A stretch of 64,000 bases of DNA, from the NCBI RefSeq assembly GCF_014192395.1, contig NZ_JACHXW010000031.1:1-64000 (forward strand). Direction: 5' to 3'. Both the position numbers and the translations under genes were made by a program. The notes beneath the pieces were generated by a model that saw only the letters and a program-made list of their open reading frames with translations, did not search any database and was not told the DNA's origin. This document shows positions 20,079 to 28,955 of this stretch, piece by piece (the first letter of the stretch is position 1; the number at the start of each line of letters is the position of its first letter). The DNA comes from Paenibacillus endophyticus. Its GTDB lineage: Bacteria > Bacillota > Bacilli > Paenibacillales > Paenibacillaceae.

Positions 20079-20666
20079 GTCGTAAAATCCCTTCTTTCCT
20101 TCAATCGTTCAACCTGTATTATATGCAAATTATTCATTCACTACAAGTATTCCTTGGCACGCTTTTTATTAAGGTTTTCCGAACGTTTTAATGGTTGTTG
20201 GATTGGTAATTGCGGTATGCCGGCTTTAAAAGTACTGCCTCAAGGCAAAAAAAACGTTAGATTTAAACGTTGGCCGTTTGTAGCTGCTATGTAGCTAATA
20301 TTCTCGACGATGCCTGCTTCTCTAGCAGCGATCTGCTTCACCTTGATCTCGGCAAATCGATCCCGCACAAGCTTTCGCAAAGCCTCCATAGGCGTGTGTC
20401 CGCTCGCTTTGCAACCTTCCTCGAACTACGTTTATGAAGACCATGACATGGACTTCTCATCAACCGCATCCCCCTGTCCCCCGTCTTTACACGGATCGGG
20501 TTATGAATTAGCTAAGCGCAAACGATTGGGTTTCTCTTTCGGCACTCCTATTTTCCAACTTCATCTAACAAATATTTGCACGAATACGCGTGGCGTATGA
20601 ATAGGGAGCCCCCCCTTTTTCCATACTAAGGAAAAGCGAAGCATTGCATTGAAGGGAGTCCGCTCC
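20079..20666. other. Intergenic region between speE and the PBP gene, with a possible gene remnant
   Basis: This 588-bp stretch holds no convincing gene. On the minus strand 20425-20240 reads as an open frame after a stop (core MEALRKLVRDRFAEIKVKQI, ending NLTFFLP) with protein-like composition but no ribosome binding site, so it may be the tail of a lost gene. The promoters of both divergent genes must lie here, but none is clear. Confidence 0.35.
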
Positions 20667-22769
20667 ATGACCAAATCATCCAAACGGCAGCGCAAGACAT
20701 GGCGTCGGCCTGCTTTTCCCATGTTATCCGAAAGGTTCCTTCCCCAAATGCTGCATATGAAAAAATGGCTTCGATGGTCGATTGCCGCAGTCTGCCTGCT
20801 GATCCTCCTTATGGCTGGCACGCTGATTTACCTTCGCACGCAATCGCTGCCGGTCACTGCCATTAGCCAAACCTCGCAAATAGTTGATCTGCAAGGCAAC
20901 GTCATCGATACTTTCCATGCGGGCGAGAACCGCCGTTCCGTTCAGCTCTCGGACATCAACCACTATGTCCTTGACGCGACGCTCGCCATTGAGGATAAGC
21001 GTTTCTATGAGCATCGCGGTTTCGATATGAAAGGCATGGCGCGTGCGGTTGTCGTCAATGTCCAAAGCCTCTCTAAACGGCAAGGTGCCAGCACGCTCAC
21101 CCAGCAGCTTGCGCGCAACCTGTATTTGACGCATGAGAGAACGTGGCAGCGCAAAATGAAAGAGGCCATGTATACGGTACAGCTCGAAATGAGCTACTCC
21201 AAGGATGAGATTCTTGGCATGTATTTGAATCAAATTTATTACGGGCACGGCTCTTATGGCATTGAAGCAGCGTCCATGATGTACTTCAACAAGCATGCCT
21301 CCGAGCTGTCGCTGGCGGAAAGCGCTATGCTGGCAGGAATTCCGAAAGGGCCCAAATATTATTCTCCTTATTTGAATATGAAAAACGCCAAGGATCGCCA
21401 GCTGACCATTCTGCAGGCGATGCTCGAGGGCGGATCCATTACATCCGAGCAAGCGGATGCCGCTTATGCCGAGGTTCTCGCTTTTCAGCCGCTCGGAACG
21501 GGCTCCCATGAAGGGTTCGCACCGTATTTCCGCGATTACATCCGATATATTGCCGTCGACAAGCTTGGGATCAATGAGCAGCTGCTGAACGAAGGCGGCA
21601 TTACGATCTATACGACGCTGGATCCCGGGGCTCAGTCAACCGCCGAGGAGGTTATCGCCGAGGGTATTCCCGAGAGTTCCGAGCAGCAGGCAGCCCTCAT
21701 CGCGATCGATCCGCGGAATGGGTACATTAAAGCCATGGTTGGCGGCAGAGACTACAAGCAGAACCAATATAACCGCGTATTCGCCAAAACAAGGCAGCCG
21801 GGCTCTTCCTTTAAGCCTTTTCTATATCTCACTGCGCTGCAAAGCGGCTATATGTCGCCCATTACCAAATATAAAAGCGAGCCGACGATCTTTACTTACG
21901 ATGAAGGCCGCAAAACCTATGAACCCCGCAACTACGGCGATAAATATGTCAATGAGCTGATTGATATGCGCAAGGCGATGGCAAGCTCAGACAACATTTA
22001 TGCCGTCAATACGATCATGACCGTAGGCGCTGACAAGGTTATTGAAACGGCGAGAAAGCTCGGCATTGACAGCCCCATGAAGCCCGTGCCTTCCCTTGCA
22101 TTAGGCACATTTCCAGTCAGTCCCTTCGAAATGGCCTCTGCCTTTGGGACCTTTGCCAGCGGCGGCCTTCGGATTGAGCCTACTGCGATTATTCGCATCG
22201 AGGATCGCAAAGGACAGGTATTATATGAAGCGGAATCACAGACCGAGCAAGCCATTACGCCTGCAGAGGCCTATGTGATGACCAGCTTGCTCGAGAGTGT
22301 GTTTGACGAAGGAGGTACCGCGCATCGTGTATCTTCTATTATTAAGCGTCCAGTCGCAGGCAAGACAGGCACTACGTCTACGGACGCGTGGCTGGTTGGC
22401 TATACGCCTGAGCTTGCCACAGCCGTATGGGTCGGTTACGACAAGGACCGCAAGCTTACCGTTGCTGAGGCGTACCGCGCAGCACCGATCTTCGCCAAAT
22501 TTACGGAGCAGGCGCTAGCCAGCGTTCCGCCGAAAATCTTTCCGATTCCTGATGGCGTCGTGAATCTATTCATCGAGCCCGCCAGCGGCAAGCTTGCTAT
22601 CGGCGATTGTCCGGATAAGCGGCTGGAGAGCTTTTTAATCGGAACGGAGCCTACCGAGGTTTGCGGCAAGCCCGCCTCAGCAAGCGAGAGCGGCGGCGAT
22701 GGCGAAGGCAGCAAAGGCGCCGGAGGACATTCCTGGTGGACTGATTTGAAGCGGTGGTGGACAGACTAA
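20667..22769 (+). CDS. pbpG: Class A penicillin-binding protein (transglycosylase/transpeptidase)
   Basis: Bifunctional cell-wall polymerase of 700 residues. A short basic cytoplasmic tail and one membrane segment (about 37-58, WSIAAVCLLILLMAGTLIYL) are followed by a GT51 glycosyltransferase domain (IEDKRFYEHRGFD, GASTLTQQLARNLYL) and a transpeptidase domain with SxxK in QPGSSFKP, SxN in SSDN and KTGTTS. A Gly/Ser-rich tail ends in WWTDLKRWW. The ATG at 20667 follows GAAGGGAG; a TTG six codons earlier overlaps that site. Its place beside speE and near ywhD matches B. subtilis pbpG, a sporulation PBP, which supports the symbol but does not prove orthology. Confidence 0.93.
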   Translation: MTKSSKRQRKTWRRPAFPMLSERFLPQMLHMKKWLRWSIAAVCLLILLMAGTLIYLRTQSLPVTAISQTSQIVDLQGNVIDTFHAGENRRSVQLSDINHYVLDATLAIEDKRFYEHRGFDMKGMARAVVVNVQSLSKRQGASTLTQQLARNLYLTHERTWQRKMKEAMYTVQLEMSYSKDEILGMYLNQIYYGHGSYGIEAASMMYFNKHASELSLAESAMLAGIPKGPKYYSPYLNMKNAKDRQLTILQAMLEGGSITSEQADAAYAEVLAFQPLGTGSHEGFAPYFRDYIRYIAVDKLGINEQLLNEGGITIYTTLDPGAQSTAEEVIAEGIPESSEQQAALIAIDPRNGYIKAMVGGRDYKQNQYNRVFAKTRQPGSSFKPFLYLTALQSGYMSPITKYKSEPTIFTYDEGRKTYEPRNYGDKYVNELIDMRKAMASSDNIYAVNTIMTVGADKVIETARKLGIDSPMKPVPSLALGTFPVSPFEMASAFGTFASGGLRIEPTAIIRIEDRKGQVLYEAESQTEQAITPAEAYVMTSLLESVFDEGGTAHRVSSIIKRPVAGKTGTTSTDAWLVGYTPELATAVWVGYDKDRKLTVAEAYRAAPIFAKFTEQALASVPPKIFPIPDGVVNLFIEPASGKLAIGDCPDKRLESFLIGTEPTEVCGKPASASESGGDGEGSKGAGGHSWWTDLKRWWTD

Positions 22770-22773
22770 TGAA

Positions 22774-22811
22774 GCAGAAGCCTGTTGCGCGATTGTAAGG
22801 CTGGCTTCTGC
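22774..22811 (+). terminator. Stem-loop after the PBP gene
   Basis: GCAGAAGCC (22774-22782) pairs perfectly with GGCTTCTGC (22803-22811). No T-tract follows, so termination is uncertain. Confidence 0.4.
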
Positions 22812-22895
22812 CTGCCCGATCATGCTGCCGATTCTGCTGCCTGCCGTGACCTTTGCACATTTTTGTCCGATTTATGATCAAAAAGTGAATTTTCT

Positions 22896-22925
22896 TTGAA
22901 CAAAAGCATAATGTTGTGGTATAGT
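22896..22925 (+). promoter_or_regulatory. Vegetative promoter
   Basis: TTGAAC (22896-22901) and TATAGT (22920-22925), 18-bp spacer, 41 bases upstream of the next start codon. Confidence 0.6.
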
Positions 22926-22966
22926 AAACATAAGAAAACACTTACAATTGACCGGGAGTGTTCAAT

Positions 22967-23248
22967 ATGACAACAAAAACAGCAACTATTAGCCAAGTTC
23001 AACATTCAAAATCAGATGTCAAGCGTCTTGTCAAGGCAATGACCGCCATTGCATGGGTCGTTCTAGCTGTTGGCGTTTTGCTTAGCCTCGTTAATCTAAG
23101 CCATTTCAGCGATCGAAATGTTGGGCTCATGGTCGGCATCGGGTTCCTCATCGGCAGCGTTCATATTTATGTCATTGGTACTGCGATTGGACTCGTTCAT
23201 GCTCGTCTGAACCAAGAACAACCGTCGAATCATTCGGACATGGAGTAA
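22967..23248 (+). CDS. Small two-TM membrane protein, unknown function
   Basis: Protein of 93 residues with two predicted transmembrane helices (about 25-45 and 55-80), a Lys/Gln-rich N-terminus and a polar C-terminal tail. The ATG at 22967 has CGGGAG eight bases upstream; a GTG three codons earlier overlaps it. It has its own promoter and is followed by a strong hairpin, so it is monocistronic. I do not recognise a family. Its position just upstream of the quinol oxidase operon may be coincidental. Confidence 0.7.
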   Translation: MTTKTATISQVQHSKSDVKRLVKAMTAIAWVVLAVGVLLSLVNLSHFSDRNVGLMVGIGFLIGSVHIYVIGTAIGLVHARLNQEQPSNHSDME

Positions 23249-23283
23249 CATTAAACTTCAATTGAAAAATGTCTTCATTAAAT

Positions 23284-23321
23284 AGACAGCTCCGCTCGGC
23301 TAACGCCAAGCGGAGCTGTCT
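23284..23321 (+). terminator. Bidirectional hairpin terminator
   Basis: AGACAGCTCCGCT (23284-23296) pairs perfectly with AGCGGAGCTGTCT (23309-23321), followed by ATTTATAT. The remaining 267 bases up to qoxA contain no gene; TTGACG at about 23508 may be a -35 element. Confidence 0.75.
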
Positions 23322-23588
23322 ATTTATATGTAAGGAACAGGACAGGCTTCTCCATTCCTTTCCTAAACCTCGACTTTTATATCCGTCATGAGACAATTCT
23401 CCGCCTTTTGGGTAATGATAGGTAAGAGGATACTTGGATGGGTAAGCCCTAAATCTAACAGTTGTCTAAGCCGTGAACTTTGTATTACAGAATAAAGACG
23501 AATTATTGACGTAATTGTTAACCCCGCAGTTATTCGCTTGAAGATCTGTTATTGTAGTCGTAAGCAGTAATTTTGAGGAGTTGAACTG

Positions 23589-24581
23589 ATGATGAGACCG
23601 TTTCTTCGTGTGCTGACACCCGTATTTATTATGCTAATGGCCGTATTGCTTTCCGGCTGCGGCGAGCAGTTTATTGTGCTCGATCCCAAGGGGCCAATCG
23701 GCGAGTCTCAAAAAGATTTGATTTATTTCTCAACCATATTATGCGCGGTCATCATTGTGCCCGTACTCATCCTGACAGCTGTTATCGTCTGGCGCTATCG
23801 CGATAAGCCCGGCAGCAAGGCTTCCTATAAGCCGAACTGGGAACACAGCACGAAGCTTGAGATTACTTGGTGGAGTATTCCGATTGTAGCGATTCTCATT
23901 CTTGCGATCGTTACCGTTAAATACACGTACGCGCTCGAGCCTTCCAAACCGATCGAATCGGCCAAGGCGCCTATTACGATTCAAGTAACGTCACTGGATT
24001 GGAAATGGTTGTTCAAGTATCCCGAAGAGGATATCGCGACCATCAATTATATTAAAATACCGGAAGACGTGCCGATTAAGTTCCAGCTTACCTCCGATAC
24101 GGCAATGAACTCCTTCTGGGTACCACAGCTTGGCGGCCAAATCTATTCCATGTCCGGTATGGCGATGACGCTCTTCCTGCAAGCCGATGAGCAAGGCAGC
24201 TATTACGGTTCAGGCGCCAACTTCACGGGCAAGGATTTCGCGAAAATGACGTTTAAAGTCGACGCGACGTCCGAGGAAGACTATAAAGCCTGGGTCGATG
24301 AGGTGAAAGCAACTTCGCCTGCCCTAACCATGGAAGGCTTCGAGAAATTGACGGAGCCAAGCACATCTGACGTGCAGCTGTTCTCCAGCTTCCCTGAAGG
24401 CTTGTTCCAAAAAGTAGTCATGCAGTATGTAAATGGCGGCGGCGGAGCTCATCAGCATCATGGCAGCAGCGAGGCAGAAGCCACCGGAACGACAGATACA
24501 GAGGCCGCTCCTGCGGATACGACTGAGTCCCATGACCACAATGCCAGTAATACGGATTCAAATACTCATGCGGGCCATTAA
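23589..24581 (+). CDS. qoxA: Quinol oxidase aa3-600 subunit II (lipoprotein)
   Basis: Membrane-anchored subunit II of a haem-copper quinol oxidase, 330 residues. A lipobox LLSGC (Cys about 24) is followed by two transmembrane helices (about 45-70 and 92-112) and a cupredoxin domain. The domain reads VLDPKGPIGE and FWVPQLGGQIYSMSGM as in QoxA, and lacks the CuA cysteines and histidine that a cytochrome c oxidase CtaC would have, so menaquinol is the expected electron donor. The last 45 residues are a low-complexity His-rich tail (QHHG, HDHN, HAGH). First gene of qoxABCD, with GAGGAG upstream. Confidence 0.93.
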   Translation: MMRPFLRVLTPVFIMLMAVLLSGCGEQFIVLDPKGPIGESQKDLIYFSTILCAVIIVPVLILTAVIVWRYRDKPGSKASYKPNWEHSTKLEITWWSIPIVAILILAIVTVKYTYALEPSKPIESAKAPITIQVTSLDWKWLFKYPEEDIATINYIKIPEDVPIKFQLTSDTAMNSFWVPQLGGQIYSMSGMAMTLFLQADEQGSYYGSGANFTGKDFAKMTFKVDATSEEDYKAWVDEVKATSPALTMEGFEKLTEPSTSDVQLFSSFPEGLFQKVVMQYVNGGGGAHQHHGSSEAEATGTTDTEAAPADTTESHDHNASNTDSNTHAGH

Positions 24582-24643
24582 CCCGCTAACAAGCGAATGC
24601 TTAAGAAGCGAGTTTGTTCCACAAACTTTTAGGAGGACCCCTC

Positions 24644-26614
24644 ATGTTAGACAAAATTAAAGAATTCGCATCCGAATTTTTCGTCACTGGCGATCCGCTT
24701 ATTCTAGGGGCTCAAGTGTCCATCGGCTTGTCGCTCGTCGCGATCATATTCGTGCTTACGTTCTTCAAAAAATGGCGCTGGCTTTGGACCGAATGGCTAA
24801 CCAGCGTCGATCATAAGAAAATCGGCATCATGTATATCATTGCATCTATCCTTATGCTGTTCCGCGGCGGCGTAGATGCACTGCTCATGCGGGTACAGCT
24901 TGCCGCCCCAGAGGTGGAGTTCCTGCAGCCTGAGCATTATAATCAGATATTCACCACGCACGGCGTTATCATGATTTTGTTTATGGCGATGCCGCTTATG
25001 TTCGGTTTGTTCAATATCGTCGTTCCGCTCCAGATCGGGGCACGCGACGTTGCCTTTCCGTTCCTGAACTCCCTCAGCTTCTGGATGTTCTTCTTCGGCG
25101 CCATGCTGTTCAACGTTTCATTCATTATCGGCGGATCGCCGGATGCAGGCTGGCTGGCTTACCCGCCGTTGTCAGAGCTTTCGGGAAGTCCGGGTCTCGG
25201 TCAGGATTTCTATATCTGGGGTATTCAAATCTCGGGTATCGGCTCCTTGGCAACCGGCATTAACTTTGTCGTCACGATTCTCAAAATGCGCGCACCAGGC
25301 ATGAAGCTTATGCAAATGCCGATGTTCGTATGGTCCGTGCTGTCATCTTGCATTACGATCATGTTCGCCTTTCCGATCTTGACCGTAACTCTATTCCTGC
25401 TATTCATTGACCGCTATCTTGGCGCGCATTTCTTCACGCTCGACGGCGGAGGGAATCCGATGATGTACATCAACCTCATCTGGATGTGGGGACATCCCGA
25501 GGTATATATTGTCATCTTGCCAGCGTTCGGTATATTCTCCGAGATCGTATCGGCTTTCTCTAAGAAAAAATTGTTCGGCTACAAATCGATGGTATTCGCC
25601 CTCATGTCCATCAGCTTCTTTTCCTTCTTTACTTGGGCGCATCACTTCTTCACCATGGGCTCCGGGGCCAACGTTAATGCGTTCTTCGCTTTGACGACGA
25701 TGCTCATTGCCATCCCTACCGGGGTCAAAATATTCAACTGGCTGTTCACGATGTACCGCGGCCGAATTACGTTTACGACGCCGATGATGTGGACGATAGC
25801 CTTTATACCGTGCTTTGTAGTAGGCGGTATGACCGGCGTGCTATTATCCGTGGCGCCAGCAGACTTTCAGTTCCATAACAGCTACTTTCTAATCGCGCAT
25901 TTCCATCAGGTGCTGATCGGCGGCGTCGTGTTCGGATACTTCGCGGGCCTTTATTACTGGTGGCCAAAAATGTTCGGTTTCCGCCTTCATGAAGGCCTTG
26001 GCAAATGGGCTTTCTGGTTCTGGAACATCGGCTTCTACGTCTGCTTCATGCCACAGTACGCACTTGGTCTAATGGGAATGACACGCCGCTTCAACGCCTA
26101 TGACTTCGATATGGGCTGGCAGCCGCTTAACGTCGTATCCACTGTCGGCGCATTCTTGATGGGTATCGCATTTATATTCCAAGTGTGGCAGATTGCCCAT
26201 AGCATTCGTTTCTTCAAAAAAGAAAAAGACGGCGACGCATGGGATGGCCGCACGCTTGAATGGTCTATTCCGTCACCTGCGCCGCTTTATAACTTCGCCC
26301 GCTTGCCGCAGGTTACAAGCCAAGACGAGTGGTGGGAAGAGAAGCAGCGCATTGCGAACGGCCAGCCTGCCAAGCCATTGGCACCGCTTGAGCCGATTCA
26401 TATGCCGAAAAACTCCGGTATCCCGTTCATCATGTCGCTCTGCTGGTTTACGGCTGGCTTCGGCTTCGTATGGGATTGGCTGTGGATGGCCATACCAGGC
26501 CTGATCGGCGTAGCCATATGCATGCTCGCCCGTTCGTTCTCCTACGATACCGATTATTATATTCCGGTAGATGAGATTGAACGTACGGAAGCCGCATTAA
26601 GGGGGACAAAATAA
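24644..26614 (+). CDS. qoxB: Quinol oxidase aa3-600 subunit I
   Basis: Catalytic haem-copper subunit, 656 residues, about 14-15 membrane helices. Ligands are visible: TTHGVIMI (low-spin haem His), WMWGHPEVYI (CuB His and the cross-linked Tyr region), WAHHFFTMG (CuB histidines) and HFHQVLIGG (haem a3 and a His ligands). It reduces oxygen to water and pumps protons. The ATG at 24644 follows AGGAGGACCCC; the frame opens ten codons earlier. Its stop overlaps the qoxC start by one base. Confidence 0.96.
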   Translation: MLDKIKEFASEFFVTGDPLILGAQVSIGLSLVAIIFVLTFFKKWRWLWTEWLTSVDHKKIGIMYIIASILMLFRGGVDALLMRVQLAAPEVEFLQPEHYNQIFTTHGVIMILFMAMPLMFGLFNIVVPLQIGARDVAFPFLNSLSFWMFFFGAMLFNVSFIIGGSPDAGWLAYPPLSELSGSPGLGQDFYIWGIQISGIGSLATGINFVVTILKMRAPGMKLMQMPMFVWSVLSSCITIMFAFPILTVTLFLLFIDRYLGAHFFTLDGGGNPMMYINLIWMWGHPEVYIVILPAFGIFSEIVSAFSKKKLFGYKSMVFALMSISFFSFFTWAHHFFTMGSGANVNAFFALTTMLIAIPTGVKIFNWLFTMYRGRITFTTPMMWTIAFIPCFVVGGMTGVLLSVAPADFQFHNSYFLIAHFHQVLIGGVVFGYFAGLYYWWPKMFGFRLHEGLGKWAFWFWNIGFYVCFMPQYALGLMGMTRRFNAYDFDMGWQPLNVVSTVGAFLMGIAFIFQVWQIAHSIRFFKKEKDGDAWDGRTLEWSIPSPAPLYNFARLPQVTSQDEWWEEKQRIANGQPAKPLAPLEPIHMPKNSGIPFIMSLCWFTAGFGFVWDWLWMAIPGLIGVAICMLARSFSYDTDYYIPVDEIERTEAALRGTK

Positions 26615-27243
26615 TGGCACATGCAGTATCCAACCCGGCAGGAGCACATGGCGGACACGGCAACGGCCACCATGAGGAGCATCACGATCAAGAATCGATG
26701 AAAATGTTCGGCTTCTGGCTGTTTCTCATAACAGACGTTATTCTATTTGGTACCTTATTCGCTACCTTCGTCGTCCTCCGTCTCAATACAGACGGAGGCC
26801 CGACAGGCGCAGAGCTGCTTGAGATGAACGGGATTATTATCTCGACCTTCATCCTGCTGACCAGCAGCTTCACGAGCGGAATTGCGGTGCTTGAGATGAA
26901 CAAAGGCAATAAGCGCGGTCTAATTCTGTGGCTTGCCATCACCGCTTTGCTCGGTGCTTCCTTTATTTTTCTTGAGGTTAACGAGTTCATCCATTTGGTG
27001 CACGAAGGTGCGAATATCGGCACCAGCGCTTACTGGTCCGCGTTCTTTGTTCTAGTTGGTACGCACGGACTTCACGTTTCGGTCGGCCTTGTGTGGATGA
27101 TTGCGCTTATGCTTCAGCTTAGCCGCCGCGGAATTACTCCCGTTACGAAGCGCAAGGTCGGCATCATCAGCTTGTACTGGCATTTCTTGGACGTCGTTTG
27201 GATTTTCGTATTCACAATCGTTTATCTGATGGGGGTGATGTAG
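26614..27243 (+). CDS. qoxC: Quinol oxidase aa3-600 subunit III
   Basis: Subunit III of 209 residues with five predicted transmembrane helices, the conserved FGFWLFLITDVILFGTLFA start and the GTHGLHVSVGLVWM motif. The N-terminal 28 residues are His/Gly-rich (GGHGNGHHEEHHDQ), longer than in B. subtilis QoxC. It overlaps qoxB by one base (TAATG) and has AAGGGGG as ribosome binding site. Confidence 0.94.
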   Translation: MAHAVSNPAGAHGGHGNGHHEEHHDQESMKMFGFWLFLITDVILFGTLFATFVVLRLNTDGGPTGAELLEMNGIIISTFILLTSSFTSGIAVLEMNKGNKRGLILWLAITALLGASFIFLEVNEFIHLVHEGANIGTSAYWSAFFVLVGTHGLHVSVGLVWMIALMLQLSRRGITPVTKRKVGIISLYWHFLDVVWIFVFTIVYLMGVM

Positions 27244-27244
27244 G

Positions 27245-27577
27245 ATGTCGAACCATAACTCGCATGGTCATGATGCGCAGCACGAAGCTCATGGCGGCTC
27301 GATGAAGTCCTATGTTATCGGCTTCCTGTTCTCCATCATTCTGACGATTATCCCGCTCGTCGTCGTCATGAATGATATGCTCGGCAAAACAGCGACTACC
27401 GTGCTCATTCTCATTATGGCCATTTTGCAGTTCGCCGTTCAGCTTATCTTCTTCATGCATATCCGCGATGAAGAGAAGCCTCGCTTTAACCTAATGGCGC
27501 TCATTTTCGGACTCGTGATTCTGCTCACGATCGTAGCCGGCTCCATTTGGATTATGACCTACAATGCTGTTGGCTAA
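27245..27577 (+). CDS. qoxD: Quinol oxidase aa3-600 subunit IV
   Basis: Small subunit IV of 110 residues with three membrane helices (about 20-42, 47-68, 80-103) and the conserved AILQFAVQLIFFMHI. It again has a His-rich N-terminus (NHNSHGHDAQHEAHGG). It starts one base after the qoxC stop and closes the operon before a strong terminator. Confidence 0.93.
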   Translation: MSNHNSHGHDAQHEAHGGSMKSYVIGFLFSIILTIIPLVVVMNDMLGKTATTVLILIMAILQFAVQLIFFMHIRDEEKPRFNLMALIFGLVILLTIVAGSIWIMTYNAVG

Positions 27578-27595
27578 CGCCGACTGCGCTTAATA

Positions 27596-27635
27596 AGACC
27601 GTACCGAAGTCGTTGCGACTGGTACGGTCTTTTTC
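27596..27635 (+). terminator. Terminator of qoxABCD
   Basis: AGACCGTACC pairs with GGTACGGTCT (loop of 15) and is followed by TTTTC. Confidence 0.9.
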
Positions 27636-27752
27636 GTGCATTACAACAAGGCCTCCCACTGTTCTTTATTGGATATAGCCAAACTCTCCCTAGCATCTTC
27701 CGCAATAAATATGCCACAATCTCCCTATAAACGAGTTTACTAAAATCATGAG

Positions 27753-28784
27753 GTGATCAAGATAACCATTACTCTTCGGCCCTTGCAGCTCCCAGGCGAC
27801 TACGAGCAGCTAGCCCAGTTACTGAATCAAGTGTGGTCGGAGCCGACCACCGCGCAGCGCCTTCTAGAAGACGATCAGAAGCTGTATGAAGTAGGACACA
27901 CGTGGATGGACGAAAATGGTCTGCTTGGCGGGTATGACCGAGAGCGCCAGGCAGCCGTTAACGAGCACGGAGAAATCGTAGGTTTTGCATGGTCTTGGCG
28001 GGCGCCATGGACAGAGCCCGGCTACTTGTGCAACACCCTCATTGTGGATGAGGCTTACCGCAACCGTGGTATAGGCAGCTTGCTGCTGCGTCATATCACA
28101 CAATGGGCATCGAAGCTCGGTGCAGCCGCGCTGCTCGCAGAAGTGTGGGACGACCATGCCGAGGCTAGACAATTCGCGACCAAACGCGGCTTTGCGATCG
28201 AACGCCATGCCTTTCAATCGCTGCTTCAGCTCGATTCCGGAGAATGCCGGCACGCAGCTCTTGCGCCTGAACAGCCCGACCTGCGCTTTCTCACGCTTTC
28301 CGATGAGCCCGGCGAAGTAAGCGATCATAAACTTTATGCGCTGTACAAGGAGTCGTTAGTTGATATTCCCGGATTTATGGGCGAGGTGCCTGCCTATGAA
28401 GAATGGCTCAAATGGTACTTGAAGGTCGATGGCTTCGCACCCGAACGGGTGATCATAGCAGCCGATGGAGATACATTTGTCGGTGTAACCAACGTGCTGC
28501 ATAATCTTCAGACGAACGGCATGTATCACGAATATACGGGCGTAAGTCGCAGCTATAGAGGCAGAAAAGTCGCTCTAGCCTTGAAGATAAAAGCGATTGA
28601 GCTTGCCCTCGAGCATGGGGCTTCCTACATTCGTACCGATAACGATTCGCTGAATGTACCCATCCTATCCATTAATCGCAAGCTGGGCTATGTGCCTCTG
28701 CGAGGCTCTTACCGCCTCCTCGCTCCTCTTGAGACCGTAATAGCAAGTCTGAACCAGCAAAGCCCACTTCATAAGAGCGTATAA
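27753..28784 (+). CDS. Tandem GNAT acetyltransferase
   Basis: Protein of 343 residues made of two GNAT-type N-acetyltransferase domains. The first (about 5-150) has the acetyl-CoA loop in AYRNRGIGSLLLRH. The second (about 165-330) is more divergent, with SRSYRGRKVALALKIKAIE. Substrate unknown. The start is unclear. The in-frame GTG at 27753 has no ribosome binding site of its own and is itself part of GAGGTGATC, which looks like a ribosome binding site for an ATA (27762) or ATT (27768) codon just downstream. Monocistronic between two terminators. Confidence 0.85.
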   Translation: MIKITITLRPLQLPGDYEQLAQLLNQVWSEPTTAQRLLEDDQKLYEVGHTWMDENGLLGGYDRERQAAVNEHGEIVGFAWSWRAPWTEPGYLCNTLIVDEAYRNRGIGSLLLRHITQWASKLGAAALLAEVWDDHAEARQFATKRGFAIERHAFQSLLQLDSGECRHAALAPEQPDLRFLTLSDEPGEVSDHKLYALYKESLVDIPGFMGEVPAYEEWLKWYLKVDGFAPERVIIAADGDTFVGVTNVLHNLQTNGMYHEYTGVSRSYRGRKVALALKIKAIELALEHGASYIRTDNDSLNVPILSINRKLGYVPLRGSYRLLAPLETVIASLNQQSPLHKSV

Positions 28785-28894
28785 TGACCAGTCCTACAAA
28801 AGATCGTGTAATGAACAATCCTACAAAACGGTCAGTTTTCACACACCTACACGAATAAAAGGTTGCAGGCCAGTTACTCAGTGACCGGTAAAGC

Positions 28895-28936
28895 AAAAAG
28901 ACCTTGGGGAGAATGAGAATTCTCCAAGGTCTTTTT
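28895..28936 (-). terminator. Bidirectional terminator
   Basis: AGACCTTGG (28899-28907) and CCAAGGTCT (28924-28932) with inner GGAGAAT/ATTCTCC, flanked by AAAAA and TTTTT. It serves the GNAT gene and the ECF operon from opposite sides. Upstream, 28780-28829 holds an imperfect 26-bp direct repeat (TCCTACAAAA core). Confidence 0.85.
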
Positions 28937-28955
28937 ACGAGCTATTAAGTCAGCA

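Noticed and set aside
19299-20294. 331-codon plus-strand frame opposite speE
   Set aside because: Antisense of spermidine synthase; composition atypical (Phe/Arg/Asn-rich), no ribosome binding site.
20240-20425. Open minus-strand frame upstream of speE considered as a gene
   Set aside because: No ribosome binding site, no family resemblance; kept only as a possible remnant in the intergenic entry.
23589-27577. Annotation as cytochrome c oxidase ctaCDEF
   Set aside because: Subunit II lacks the CuA-binding cysteines and has QoxA signatures, so a quinol oxidase is the better call.
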